Shown: in pieces, positions 48,385-58,184 of the stretch
Layout of the letters: the number at the start of each line of letters is the position of its first letter
Position numbering within the stretch: the stretch's first letter is position 1
Program-made: the position numbers and the translations under genes
Origin: Tretioscincus oriximinensis
Lineage: Eukaryota > Chordata > Lepidosauria > Squamata > Gymnophthalmidae
Reading direction: 5' to 3'
NCBI GenBank assembly: GCA_022410635.1
Contig: JAJVDF010000189.1
Location: 1,949,243-2,013,242, forward strand
Length of the DNA: 64,000 nucleotides
The notes under the pieces: generated by a model
What the model saw: only the letters and a program-made list of their open reading frames with translations
Databases searched by the model: none
What the model was told of the DNA's origin: nothing

Positions 48385-48467
48385 AAATATACTGCTCAAA
48401 ACAATTAAGGGAACAGTTAGTGTTACACTGTTAAAGTGTTCCCTTAGTTGTTTTGAGCAGTATATTT
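48385..48467. mobile_element. 83-bp palindromic element, Tc1/mariner-like ends
   Basis: Arms of 30 bp: ATATACTGCTCAAAACAATT then AAGGGAAC at 48385-48414, mirrored at 48438-48467 with one mismatch. The TACTGCTCAAAA terminus next to TA, as I remember it, is common to a widespread mariner-type MITE in vertebrates. Non-coding. Confidence 0.75.
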
Positions 48468-48992
48468 TGTTCCAATGGGACTATTTTTAAAATGATTTTT
48501 TAAATTTACTACTATTTGACACATGGCTATTGCTTCCTTATACTGATGGAATCCTGATTTACACTGCCTTGGCCACTGAAGAAGACTTTGTGGAAATGTG
48601 TCTGGCTTACATGTCTTCTCCATGTGGACATCACATCCCTTGGATTCTTCTTGAAGACTTCCCTTAGTGACTTTTTAAGAAACTCCTTTTAGTTTTTTTA
48701 TTGTTTGTATACTTGTCCTAAAAAGTTATATATACAGTGAAATTTATTATACATGTATTATATAAGTTTTCCTTTGCACACCATCGTTTTCATTCGTATT
48801 GTTTTCACATACTTATAAATCCATTTGCTTCTTTGGGCTACATTAATTTTTTTATAAAATGTATTAAAGATTAGTTAACCCACACAACCTGACCAAATTT
48901 AACCATTTAAATAGTGTAGATTTTAAATATTTGTTATGTTTTATTATATTTTATATATTATAGTCAGTGAAAAACATAAAAACAAATATAAG

Positions 48993-49376
48993 TCATGGCT
49001 GTTGGGTAGAAAAGTGAGATCAGACAAAGGAAAGTACTTTTTCACCCAGAGGGTCATNGGCCTGTGGAATTTACTTCCTGAAGAGGAGGTGGTAGCTAAC
49101 AGCTTGGATAGTTTCAAGACAGGACTAGATAGGTTTATGGACACCAAGAGTATAAATGGGTACTAGGAGAATGTCTGGATGTCGCCTCCCGGATGGAGCA
49201 ACAGGCAGGACTCCTGAAATACCATTTGCAGGGAGTCTTGAACAGGTGCATATTTTGCTTTCCTCTGTTCAGACTGCCCAGGTGCATCTGGTGGGCCTCT
49301 GTGTGACAAAAAATGCTGGACTAGATGGGGTCTGGCCCGATCCAGTATGGCTCTTCTTATGTTCTTATGTTCTTAA
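48993..49376 (+). mobile_element. CR1-clade LINE 3' end, copy f
   Basis: An open C-terminal piece (KYFFTQRV, GLWNLLPEEEVVANSLDS, FKTGLDRFMD) followed by the 3' untranslated part and a terminal TTCTTATGTTCTTATGTTCTTA. Same family as copy a, opposite strand, very similar in sequence, so probably a younger copy. Confidence 0.88.
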
Positions 49377-50440
49377 TGTTTTATTCAAGGTTTCCAGCAT
49401 ATTCTCTATTCATATATCTGGCAGACTTCCAGGTCCACGTAAACGCAGAACTTTCTATTTTTATTGATGCCAAGCAGACTTCCTGATTATTTATTTGCCC
49501 TGGTCTGCACTTGGCAACAGGAGCTTGAAACACTTGGAGACCAAAGCAGTGTGTTTTAGGAGAGAGTGGGCTTCTGGCCCACTTCGATGTATCTGTTTAT
49601 TCCATAATGATGGTGGAGACCTCATTGTGAGGACTGCTGCATCACCAAGGGAATGGGAGAGACGCCGGCATCATGTGCTGGCTCCCTAATTGGNTACTCT
49701 GTTGCTGGTCTTGTACGGCTTCATGTGCAGGATATCCTAACAGCAACAGGGAGTGGAGGCCAAGTGTATTACTTGCTTACTAGAATGCGTGCCTAGATTC
49801 TCCTTCCTGGTTGGAGGGATAGGTTAGTTCATTGAAAAGATTAAACAGTTTCCCACAGTGCCTGTATTTTGCCTANACTGATCTTCAATTTATCATCATA
49901 TAGTCCTCAACTATAGATAGCTGACATGTTCAGAGCTGCATCTGAANTGGATGAAAAAGGGGAAAGCCATATTAGTAACGGCATATTTGTGAGGATATTA
50001 TATAGCCTGGAGATTAGTTCTTAATCGAACCCATATTGCAGAAATCTTAGACAACCACTATTTGGGAATGGCCTCTAAAGAAAGAGTTGGACTTCTTTAA
50101 TTCAGTATGTGGTCCTAATTCCCACACCTCTTATTAGTCAGAACAGATACAGTGTTTAATGGTTTCAAAATCGCAAGGCAGTCTAGAGTTATTAACCCTT
50201 TCAGCCTATTTCACTATCATTGTGCAAGTAGTCAAGACTATCTCTTAAAGAAATAAGGCCCAAGTCATGAATAAATTGAATCAGTGGATTGAAATAGCAA
50301 GGGGTTTTTATCTCTCAATTTTTCTTGTTCCACTAATACTTCTAATACATGCTTACTAAGGAAAGAATGTTAAATGTGACTAGTTACAGTTTCAAAGCCT
50401 TAGAATCGAAATATAAAAACTCTATGCATATCTGTTGCAG

Positions 50441-50935
50441 GTACACAGTTCTTCACTGATACGTCTTTGTCGCCCTTTACATTCTACATATACAAAATTG
50501 AAGTCAGCAATGTCCACGGGTCTACAATGAGTGTATCCTTGACATACAGAACCCAGCCTGGGGTGCCTACAGGAGCCTTTCATCTAAACCCAGTCCTGCC
50601 TGCTGGGCCATACTCTGTTTCATTCACTTGGACAGCTGTATCAAATAACTCTGGACCAATAGAGAAATACATTTTGACATGTAGTTTGTCTGTTGACCTT
50701 CAACCTTGTGGCCATTACAAAGGCTTTGAAACCTCTGCAACTATTTCAGATTTGATTCCATTTACAAATTACACCTTTGATGTTCAAGCATGTACTAGTG
50801 GGGGTTGTTTGATGAGCAAACAGGTGTCAGTAGTTACTGGACAGGCCCCTCCAGAACATCAGAAACCTCCAAGTGTGCAAGTTCTCAGCTCTTCAGAACT
50901 TTTTGTAGAATGGGCACCACCTGAGAAAGCAAATG
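50441..50935 (+). CDS. USH2A: USH2A exon 17: rest of FN3 1, FN3 2 and start of FN3 3
   Basis: A 495-bp open exon after acceptor CTGTTGCAG with donor GTAGGA. It reads TQFFTDTSLSPFTFYIYKI, then VSNVHGSTMSVSLTYRTQP (end of FN3 1), a full second FN3 repeat with FTWTAVSNNSGPIEKYIL and VQACTSGGC, and begins FN3 3 with LFVEWAPPEKAN plus one base. N-glycosylation sequons NNS and NYT are present. The length equals the human exon as remembered. Confidence 0.96.
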
Positions 50936-51261
50936 GTAGGATTTTATCATTTTCATTTAAACGTGGTTTAATTTGACCATAATACCTGGTTTTCCAACTC
51001 ATTAGTCACCTATTGGAAATTCATGGCTTCTTATATGTAAAAGACCCATTATATGTGATGTTAGTGTGGCAATCACCTGTGTTTTGGGAGTTCTTTTACA
51101 CATACGCATGCGCCCAAACACACACACACAGAGACACAAACAAAACAGTGAAACTCCACGTCTGCCCAATAGATGGCTAATGAAGTGATTTATAATAATT
51201 GTATGAAATCATAGATGGAATAGAAAAGTAATAGAACCTGGGGGCAGTCTAAGATGCCAAT

Positions 51262-51500
51262 GAAGAGATGTGTTCATATGGACAAAGGGAAGCACTTTTT
51301 TCCACCCAGGTGATCACCCGTTCATAGAATTTAGGATATCTTTAGGAAAGGATTAGATAAATTCATGGAGGTCAAATGTATTAATAACTACGAGAATGGA
51401 TGCCTTTATTCTGCCAAAAGCTTGGAGTGACAGACAAGATCCCTCCAAATGCCTTTAGCAGGAAGTCAAGTGCAGATNAAAATTTTAGTTTCTTCTCCCG
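51262..51500 (+). mobile_element. CR1-clade LINE 3' remnant, copy g
   Basis: ACAAAGGGAAGCACTTTTTTCC, TTAGGAAAGGATTAGATAAA and TTCATGGAGGTCAAATGTAT keep the order of the C-terminal region of copies e and f, strongly diverged. Confidence 0.6.
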
Positions 51501-51514
51501 GTTCACATTTTTTT

Positions 51515-51930
51515 AAAAAATTATTCATTTGCATTTCTATACTACCCTGTATTTGAAGGTCTCAGGGCAGTTAACTGAAAACAGAATTAACATATTAAAA
51601 ACAGCCATGCTGGAAAGTAGGGAAGGGAGAGCTGTTTGTTTCAGCCAAAGACCAGGTTAAAGAAATGTGTCTTTAGTGATTTTCTGAATGAATATAGTGC
51701 TGGTGATTGACGCACCTCTGGGGGGGGACTGTTCCATAGAGGGCTGCCAGTGAGGAGGCCCTCTTTCAGGTTACCACTTTCTTTGTTATTGAGTGGTGGC
51801 ANAATCAGGCAGACCTCCCCTGTAGATCTGAAGGCACAAGCAGGTTGATATTTGGGACCAAAGTGATTTAGGGNCCTATAGGTTAAAGTTAGTGCCCAGA
51901 ATTGAGCTCAGTAGCAAATTGGCAAGCCCA
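51515..51930 (-). repeat. Retroposon remnant, family B, longest copy
   Basis: The tail TTATTCATTTGCATTTCTAT, GTATTTGAAGGTCTCAGGGCAG is followed by body blocks shared with 29247-29465 and 30737-30930 (GTGATTGACGCACCTC; GTTCCATAGAGG; GGCACAAGCAGGTTGATAT). No open frame. Confidence 0.55.
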
Positions 51931-52699
51931 ATACTAATTGATGAAAGATCTTTTCTTCTTGCTGTTCACTAATTGTTTAAACCTTGGTATACAGCAGCTA
52001 CGTCCAACCTCATGTATATATGTAGTTGTTCCTCTTCTTCCTAAGAAGCACATTTAATTCGTATTCTGGAACACAACAAATATATAGAATGGTACCCTTG
52101 GCAAGCGAATTTGTGAATTCCTGGTTATCACATTGGATTCTAGATGAGGCTGCATTAAAAGACATTTTGACGATTTATGTGGCCTGTGGAATTCTGCTAG
52201 CGGTCTTAGTTAAATCATACAATACTACTTCCCCACGATATTTAAACCCTTAAGTGACTTGGGCCCACCATTAGTCACAGTCTAGTACATATGCTCTCAA
52301 GCAAATCCTTTTGGCCATAAAATATGGAAGAGGTGCATTTTGAATCACAAACTAATCTGAGAAATGCAGATAGAGTATAGGAAATAATTCAATTGGAAGA
52401 CAAATGTGTGCCCAATTTTTGGGTGACTGTATAGGCAGGATGTTTGCCATTGCCCATTTCTGAAGAGAGAATGGGGATCAAAGCAGTGTTATGATTATAA
52501 TTTATATTCTGAATGATATTTGTAAAAAATAGAAATAAGTTGTATCGATCAAGAGTAGGAATTTGTACTTGCAGGTGAAATACACATGCTATATTGTATT
52601 ATAATGCCTCCTATATACAGTGCTGCTGGTATAATAGATTAATTTTAGATACTTTTAGATTAACTCATTAATTTATTTTAAAAAGTTTTCTATTTTTAG

Positions 52700-52972
52700 G
52701 TATAATTATTAGGTATGAATTATATATGAGAGGAGTTTTGAAATCAAATGGAAGTCATGATCCCCCTGAACATCGCATTTTCCAAACTAGCGGATGGTTT
52801 AATCGTCACCCTGTTGCACAGTCTGCTAATGAGAATGCTCTGACAGCACCTCTAACCAGTACCAACGTTACAGATCTGAAGCCATTCACAGAATATGAAT
52901 TTCGTATTTTATCAGTCAATATGGCTGGCAGCACATCATCAAGTTGGACTTCCCAAAAAACAGCTGAAACTG
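52700..52972 (+). CDS. USH2A: USH2A exon 18: rest of FN3 repeat 3
   Basis: A 273-bp exon after acceptor TATTTTTAG with donor GTACTC. It reads IIIRYELYMRGVLKSN, then SANENALTAPLTSTNVT, YEFRILSVNMAGSTSS and ends TAET plus one base. YEFRILSVNMAGS is the conserved F-G region of an FN3 fold. It appears one codon longer than human exon 18, with the extra residue in the variable loop near KSNGSHDPPEH. N-glycosylation sequons NGS and NVT are present. Confidence 0.95.
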
Positions 52973-54490
52973 GTACTCGTTTTCTCTCTTAATCTGCTTC
53001 AAAAATGTTTTTTCATCCTTATAAAGGCTCCTTTAATGCTGTTTTGTTATAATTATACCCTCCTGTTTTAATTTGTTTTTAAAATAAACAACCAGTTTTG
53101 AGTTGGAAAAATTACAGCTGAAAAAGTATTTGACTATTTCTGCATTGGGTCTTATTCTGGATTATATCCTGGAATAGAAACTTCCTGCTTAATGCCCGCC
53201 TTTATAATCCATTTCAATGTGGTGGATGTCTAGTTGAGCACCAGCAATTTATAGTTGGGTAACTATCATATAAGAATAGTCTGTGTTGTATTACTGTTTA
53301 GGGTTTATGCCTTTTGACTAGGGCTGCATCCACACACGTGATTTATGACTGCATAGGAGTGGCTTCCTAGTGGCTCCTGCAGACATAATGGCAACGTGAG
53401 CAACATAGTCGCTACAAACTTACTGGGCCATGGGTTAAATGAGAGCTGATGTTTACAGGTCTCATAGCTCAGATCGCTTCCTTTTTTAATGTGACTAGCA
53501 CAGCTGAGCTCTGCGCCAATCAATGCCGGAGGGAAGGCTGCTCTCGGCCACTCAAGGGACACTCAAGCTCTCCTTCCTCCCNCCCACCTCTGGCTTCCGG
53601 CGCGCCATGCATGCACCCAAACAGGCATCTGCGTCTCCCTGGAACAGCCACTAAGCTCGCTTTTTATCTCTGAGGATTCATAATCCAATCTCTAAATCAC
53701 AAACCCAGCTCTGGCCTAATATTGTAAATAATGAATTAACAATGTAGGAACAAATATATCTAATTCTATGTAATCCACCAATTTGATTTAATTTAGCAAT
53801 CAAGAAGATGTATTTTTCTAAATGTAATCCATGGTTTCCTTTATCCCAGATACTTTTTAGGTAAATTTATGCCTTTCAGATGAAACTAATGAATAAAAAC
53901 TTGTTTTAGATTATGATCTTATGTTTGGCTTGTACATACCTAAAGTTTTCCTTGAGGCATATTTGTTAATACTATCTATTAGCCCAAATATGATGCTTTA
54001 GTAACAGCATTCCAGATTTTAGTAAAAATTTACTTCACCTGTGGAAGTCGTAGTTGGACTATTTTTAAGTTAAACTTGATTAAAGTGATTAAAGTTATTT
54101 TATATTTAGGGTTTCAACAATATTTCTAGTGATCATGCTTTCCCCCCAATCTTAGGAAAAAACTTGCTTTTAAAAATGCAGACACTTTGGTAGTCAAGCC
54201 TATATTGTATTTCAGATCCTATGTATTGATTAGTGTACCATAAAGATGATTAACCACATATTTCTTTCCTATATGCAACCTGTGTTTAAAATTCGAGCAC
54301 TTAACGCCATATGAAAATTTATTTTATACCTCAAAATGAATGTCTACAAACTGCTTATTTAGGAATTGGATAGAAACAACCATTTTATCAAGTTAAACAG
54401 ATGGTATTTTACAAATATAGTGGGAAAACTTGCTTGACACATGTTGTTCATTTATTTTATGATAAATTAGCACATTTATTTATGTTTTAG
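52973..54490. other. USH2A intron 18
   Basis: Contains the hAT-like element at 53319-53682. About 53700-54490 is AT-rich with nothing recognisable. Confidence 0.6.
53319..53682 (+). mobile_element. hAT-like MITE, family C, copy 1
   Basis: Starts TAGGGCTGCATCCACACACG. Matches, in reverse complement, the element at 63427-63839 across most of its length: TGATTTATGACTGCAT / CAATTTATGTCTGTAT, GGCTCCTGCAGACATAATG, GAGAGCTGATGTTTACAG, GGAGGGAAGGCTGCTCT and CGCTTTTTATC. The right terminal repeat is degraded (GGATTCATAATCC). Confidence 0.7.
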
Positions 54491-54648
54491 CTCCTGTATT
54501 CATGCCACCTCCATCAGTATTCCCTCTTTCACCATATTCTCTCAAAGTGTCTTGGGAAAAGCCACAGGATAATGAAGCAAGAGGAAAAGTGATGGGCTAC
54601 AGCATCAGTATAATTACAGAACAAAAAATGTTGCCAGAATTTCCTAAG
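54491..54648 (+). CDS. USH2A: USH2A exon 19: first half of FN3 repeat 4
   Basis: A 158-bp exon after acceptor TATGTTTTAG with donor GTATTG. It reads APVFMPPPSVFPLSPYSLKV, then SWEKPQDNEARGKVMGYSI and ends LPEFPK on a codon boundary. Human exon 19 is about 12 bp longer as remembered, so four residues seem to be missing in the loop before the intron. The donor is not a strong consensus; the frame stays open for another 75 bp past it. The in-frame join with exon 20 supports the chosen border. Confidence 0.92.
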
Positions 54649-55179
54649 GTATTGTTATTAGCAATCTGTTTTCACTGCTTATTGATATATGGACTTTATA
54701 GTCTTGTAGGCTATGCCAGATTCTGATTTATCAATGTAAAAATACTATTATCCAGATGCTTTTTTTNAAAATTTGCTGTATACCAGGGTTCTGTTACTTA
54801 TCTCTATATGACAGCCTCTGATGGGATTGCCAGAGCAAAATACCTCTTTCTCCAATGATCAGTTCTTCAACAACAATAACAACAACAACTTCTGTTCATT
54901 GGAGTTTTGATTAAGTAGCCTACTTGTCAAAGGATGCTCGGAATCACCAACATCTGGCTCGGTCCTTTTTATCTTGGGCGATGACTGAGCCAGTATAGAC
55001 TTTGTTTTTGTTTGTTTCTCCATAATGCTAATGGGTTAGGTGCTCTTGGTTCCATTCAACTGAGACCTCTCTGACTTGGTTGGACCTTTTGGTAGATACA
55101 CTACTGCCAGCACCAGCACTGCTCTCAGCATTTTGGAGCAGTTAAGCCCCCCACCATGACTAGGTGGCAGCCATTGGGC

Positions 55180-55830
55180 GGGGGGCATTCCACCAAGATC
55201 CTCCAACAATCCAAATGATTCTCCAATGGCCCAAGTGATCCACTGGAACCTGTGCCAACACTACCATCTGCCAGTGGTAAAGAACTGGTGGGATCATTTT
55301 AGAAGAATAAACAAACATGCCAAAATACTCTGGGTCTTTTGAATTCAGACTGATGGGATTTTGGAACACAATACACCGGATCTCATCATCGTGGAAAAGA
55401 AAAAAGTGTGGATCATTGATGTTACTATAATAGGTGATGATCGAATTGATGAAAAACAACAGGAAAAACTCAGCTGATATCAGGATCTCAAATCGAATTG
55501 CAATGACTCTGGCATAAACCAGTACAGATAGTCCCAGTGGTAATCGGCACACTGGGTGCTGTGCCAAAAGATCTCAGCCAGCATTTGAACACAATAAACA
55601 TTGGCAAAATCATGATCTGTCAGTTGCAAAAGGTCACCTTGATTGTATCTGCATGCATCATACAAAAATACATCACACAGTCCTAGACACTTGGGAAGTG
55701 TTCGACTTGTGATTTTGTTATGCGAAATCTGCTCTGCTCAGTTTTTATGGCCATCATCGTCGNCGTCGTCATTATCAGCAGCAGCAACAGCAGCATCATA
55801 AGCAGCAGCCACTGGCTTCTCATGAAACTC
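55180..55830 (+). mobile_element. R4/Dong-like LINE, 3' end with restriction-like endonuclease remnant
   Basis: The plus strand, with stops and shifts, reads CQHYHLPVVKNWWDHF, then PDLIIVEKKKVWIIDVT (PD at 55376-55381, D of IIDV about 15 residues on), then EKQQEKLS*YQDL and VVIGTLGAVPKDLSQHL. The PD..(x)n..D spacing and the YQDL and GxLGAVPK motifs are those of the C-terminal endonuclease of R4/Dong-type elements. The 3' end GAAGTGTTCGACTTGTGATT leads to a trinucleotide tail (CGT/CAG) at 55755-55810. Confidence 0.75.
55755..55810 (+). repeat. Trinucleotide-rich tail
   Basis: ATCATCGTCGNCGTCGTCAT then CAGCAGCAGCAACAGCAGCA. Lies at the 3' end of the LINE and so may derive from its tail. Confidence 0.75.
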
Positions 55831-56353
55831 TGCCCGAAGCCACCCCTGGTAGGCTTCTCACTGCTTCTGGCACCAATTGGGTAGCCATCAGCTTTTGAAG
55901 CCATGCCAGAGGGACCTGCTTCCTCCAGTTTGAGTAATCAAACTGTAGCCCACATCTGTGNACATTTCAACTAGTGATAATAATAAAAACAACACCCTAC
56001 AAAGTACAGCAGACGAAGGCAAGCATTCTATTAGCAATCTTGTAGTTCTTTAATCCTGATTTAGACTAGTTTTGGGGGTAGAGAGGTCATAGTCTTTACA
56101 TTATGGATGCAAAGATGCAATAATAGATCTCNGGTGCTCTGGTGAACCGTTAAACCCTTATGTAAACATCAGCTTTGCCAGAGAAATGTGATACTATAGC
56201 ACATTACTATCTGTAGCAGGCTACTAATCTTGAAATGTCACAAAATAATTCTGTTATACTAAAGAAGATAAAGAAAGAAAGAATGGGTGATATTAAGGTC
56301 ACATTATGTAATAGAAGTTCTATAATAACTGATATCTTGACTTAATTTTACAG

Positions 56354-56498
56354 GTTTTATATATTGCTGAAGCTCATGAGCAGTCCTACATAGTGACAGG
56401 ATTAGAACCATTCCAAGTTTACAATTTTACCATTACCTTTTGCAATCCAGTTGGATGTGTGACAAGTGACCCAGGAATGGGAAAAACTCTAGCAGCAG
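56354..56498 (+). CDS. USH2A: USH2A exon 20: second half of FN3 repeat 4
   Basis: A 145-bp exon after acceptor TTTTACAG with donor GTAAGG. It reads VLYIAEAHEQSYIVTGLEPF, then VYNFTITFCNPVGCVTSDP and ends GKTLAA plus one base. This is the C-terminal half of FN3 repeat 4 with an N-glycosylation sequon (NFT). It is the last coding exon I find; none is recognisable in the following 7.5 kb. Confidence 0.95.
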
Positions 56499-56989
56499 GT
56501 AAGGTCCAGAAAAATGGTATTGAAATATATATCTAGCATGTAGCATTGCAATGAACATCTCTACAGACGATCATAAGTTGAAGTGTTTTTTCTTATCTTT
56601 TTAACTACGACAGATTAAAAACATAATATGATTCAAAACATAATATTGTGTTTTGTGAATAGGACTAAGATACATTAAAAATACCCTCTGTCTCATTAGG
56701 AAACCGGNTTTCATTAGGAAATATTTTCTTTGTTTATTCTTCTAAAAATAAAATGAAATGAACTAATTAACATAGAATTGATAATTTGAATTGAAAGGGA
56801 AGGAAATGGAGATGAAGCAATGACTGAAAGCATAGATGTTAACATAAGTAAGCATAGGTCTCAGGGTGCGGTAAAATGAATACACTGAAAACAAAAGCTG
56901 TGGCCGAAAGTGGGAAGGAAAGCTGAATTCCCTCAAGATGAATTATGTCCAGTCTGTTATACNTTGAAATACATTGAAGCTGTGTTCAG

Positions 56990-57070
56990 ATGGGTTTCAA
57001 CAACATACTTTCAATCCATCTTCAGTCCTGAAGAAATGGACTACAGGTGCAAAATGTGCACTCTGTCACT
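56990..57070. mobile_element. Family P palindromic element, half copy
   Basis: ACTTTCAATCCATCTTCAGT then CCTGAAGAAATGGACTACAG: one arm only of the palindromic family. Confidence 0.45.
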
Positions 57071-57945
57071 GAGCTTTGTTCTGGCTTTTAATGTTGCTGA
57101 ATTTGTCTACNAATTCAAGAGTGTTGCCTATTTCCATAAATTCAGTATGTGACCCTTGTAAGTTGCCATCTCTCAGTTTCATATTCATTATGCTAATGAT
57201 CATAATGACCTTCATGAGAAGAACTTCAAATATTCTACGATTCCATATACAAGATGAGCTATTTAACTTGCAATGTAATCTTGTCTTCATACTGAGGTTC
57301 TGTAAATATTACAAATCTATATTTATCACACTATATTCTGTCTTATCTAATTTTTCAGTGCTCAGTCACCTGATCCTAAGTTCTTACTCAAATATTATTT
57401 GAGCAGTAATTCTTGTTTGATAGACAGGTGTTAATTTTTTAAAAAGCATCAATTGTAATTGGGAACTACATTACTGTACTTCACAATAGGACTTATTAGT
57501 CTAAGGGAAGCTAATATGTTATCTGACTTGGTCATTAGGAGCAGCATTAAGATACCATCCCTCATGATGCATTCATTCTGTGTAGATAATGGTTAATATG
57601 TGGTCTACTTATTGAGCAACCATGCATAGAAGTTTATTTCTCAGTATCAGTCTCTAGTCTCTACTTGTTACCTATGCTTTGGAGTCTTTTGTTGCTGATC
57701 TTTCAGACCCCCAAACCTAAAGTTCAGCATCTTTCAAACTAATCTAATGAAGAACTGCCAAAGTATTTAACTAAATTTAAATACCCTTTTGCTGTTATTT
57801 AATGCTAGAGCAATTTATTGCTCTAGCTAATTTATTGAAAGTAGCTCTTGTAAACTTGACATAACACTCTTCTGTTTCTTTAATATTTTGATATTACGTG
57901 CATTAAATAGCACAAGAATATATAAACTGGAATAACCAATGGATT

Positions 57946-58184
57946 TAAGAACATAAGAACATAAGAAGAGCCATACTGGATCAGGCCACAGCCCATCAAG
58001 TCCAGCATTCTGTGTCACACAGAGGCCCATCAGATGCACCTGGGCAGTCCGAACAGAGGAAAGCAAAATATGCACCTGTTCATGACTCCCTGCAAATGGT
58101 ACTTCAGGAGTCCTGCCTGTTGCTCCATCCCAGAGGCAACACCCAGACATCCATCCTAGTATCCATTTATACCTTTGGTGTCCA
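57946..58184 (-). mobile_element. CR1-clade LINE 3' end, copy h
   Basis: Starts with two AAGAACAT units then AAGAAGAGCCATACTGGATC, and keeps the 3' untranslated part to TTTATACCTTTGGTGTCCA. Very close to copies a and b, and cut at the same place as copy b (GGTGTCCA). Confidence 0.88.

Larger units (their letters stand above)
47874..50440. other. USH2A intron 16
   Basis: Holds an 83-bp palindromic element (48385-48467) and a LINE 3' end (48993-49376). The rest is AT-rich with nothing recognisable. Confidence 0.6.
50936..52699. other. USH2A intron 17
   Basis: Holds a (CA)n near 51118, an old LINE end (51262-51500) and a family B retroposon (51515-51930). About 51940-52690 holds nothing recognisable. 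Confidence 0.6.
54649..56353. other. USH2A intron 19
   Basis: Contains the R4/Dong-like LINE and its tail. 54890-55170 is moderately GC-rich but unidentified. (ACA)n-type repeat at 54866-54889. Confidence 0.55.
1241..56498 (+). other. USH2A: Usherin (USH2A) gene, internal part: exons 8-20 and their introns
   Basis: Thirteen in-frame exons in one orientation encode, in order, the last part of a laminin N-terminal domain, ten cysteine-rich LE repeats and four FN3 repeats. This order is characteristic of usherin. Eleven of the thirteen exon lengths (222, 94, 196, 131, 196, 642, 184, 164, 159, 495 and 145 bp) equal the human USH2A exon lengths as I remember them, and all phases agree. Usherin is a giant basement-membrane and stereocilia/periciliary protein; human loss causes Usher syndrome type 2A and retinitis pigmentosa. 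The start, the later FN3 and laminin G repeats and the transmembrane tail lie outside the window. No stop or frameshift is visible, so the gene looks functional. Exon numbers are by analogy with human and were not checked by alignment. Confidence 0.96.

Noticed and set aside
54649..54724. Extension of exon 19 through its donor
   Set aside because: The extension turns into non-FN3 sequence and ends in a stop; the GT at 54649 joins exon 20 in frame to give a normal FN3 fold.
55160..55567. 135-codon minus-strand open frame as a membrane protein gene
   Set aside because: It is the antisense of the R4/Dong-like endonuclease remnant, which carries the recognisable motifs on the plus strand.
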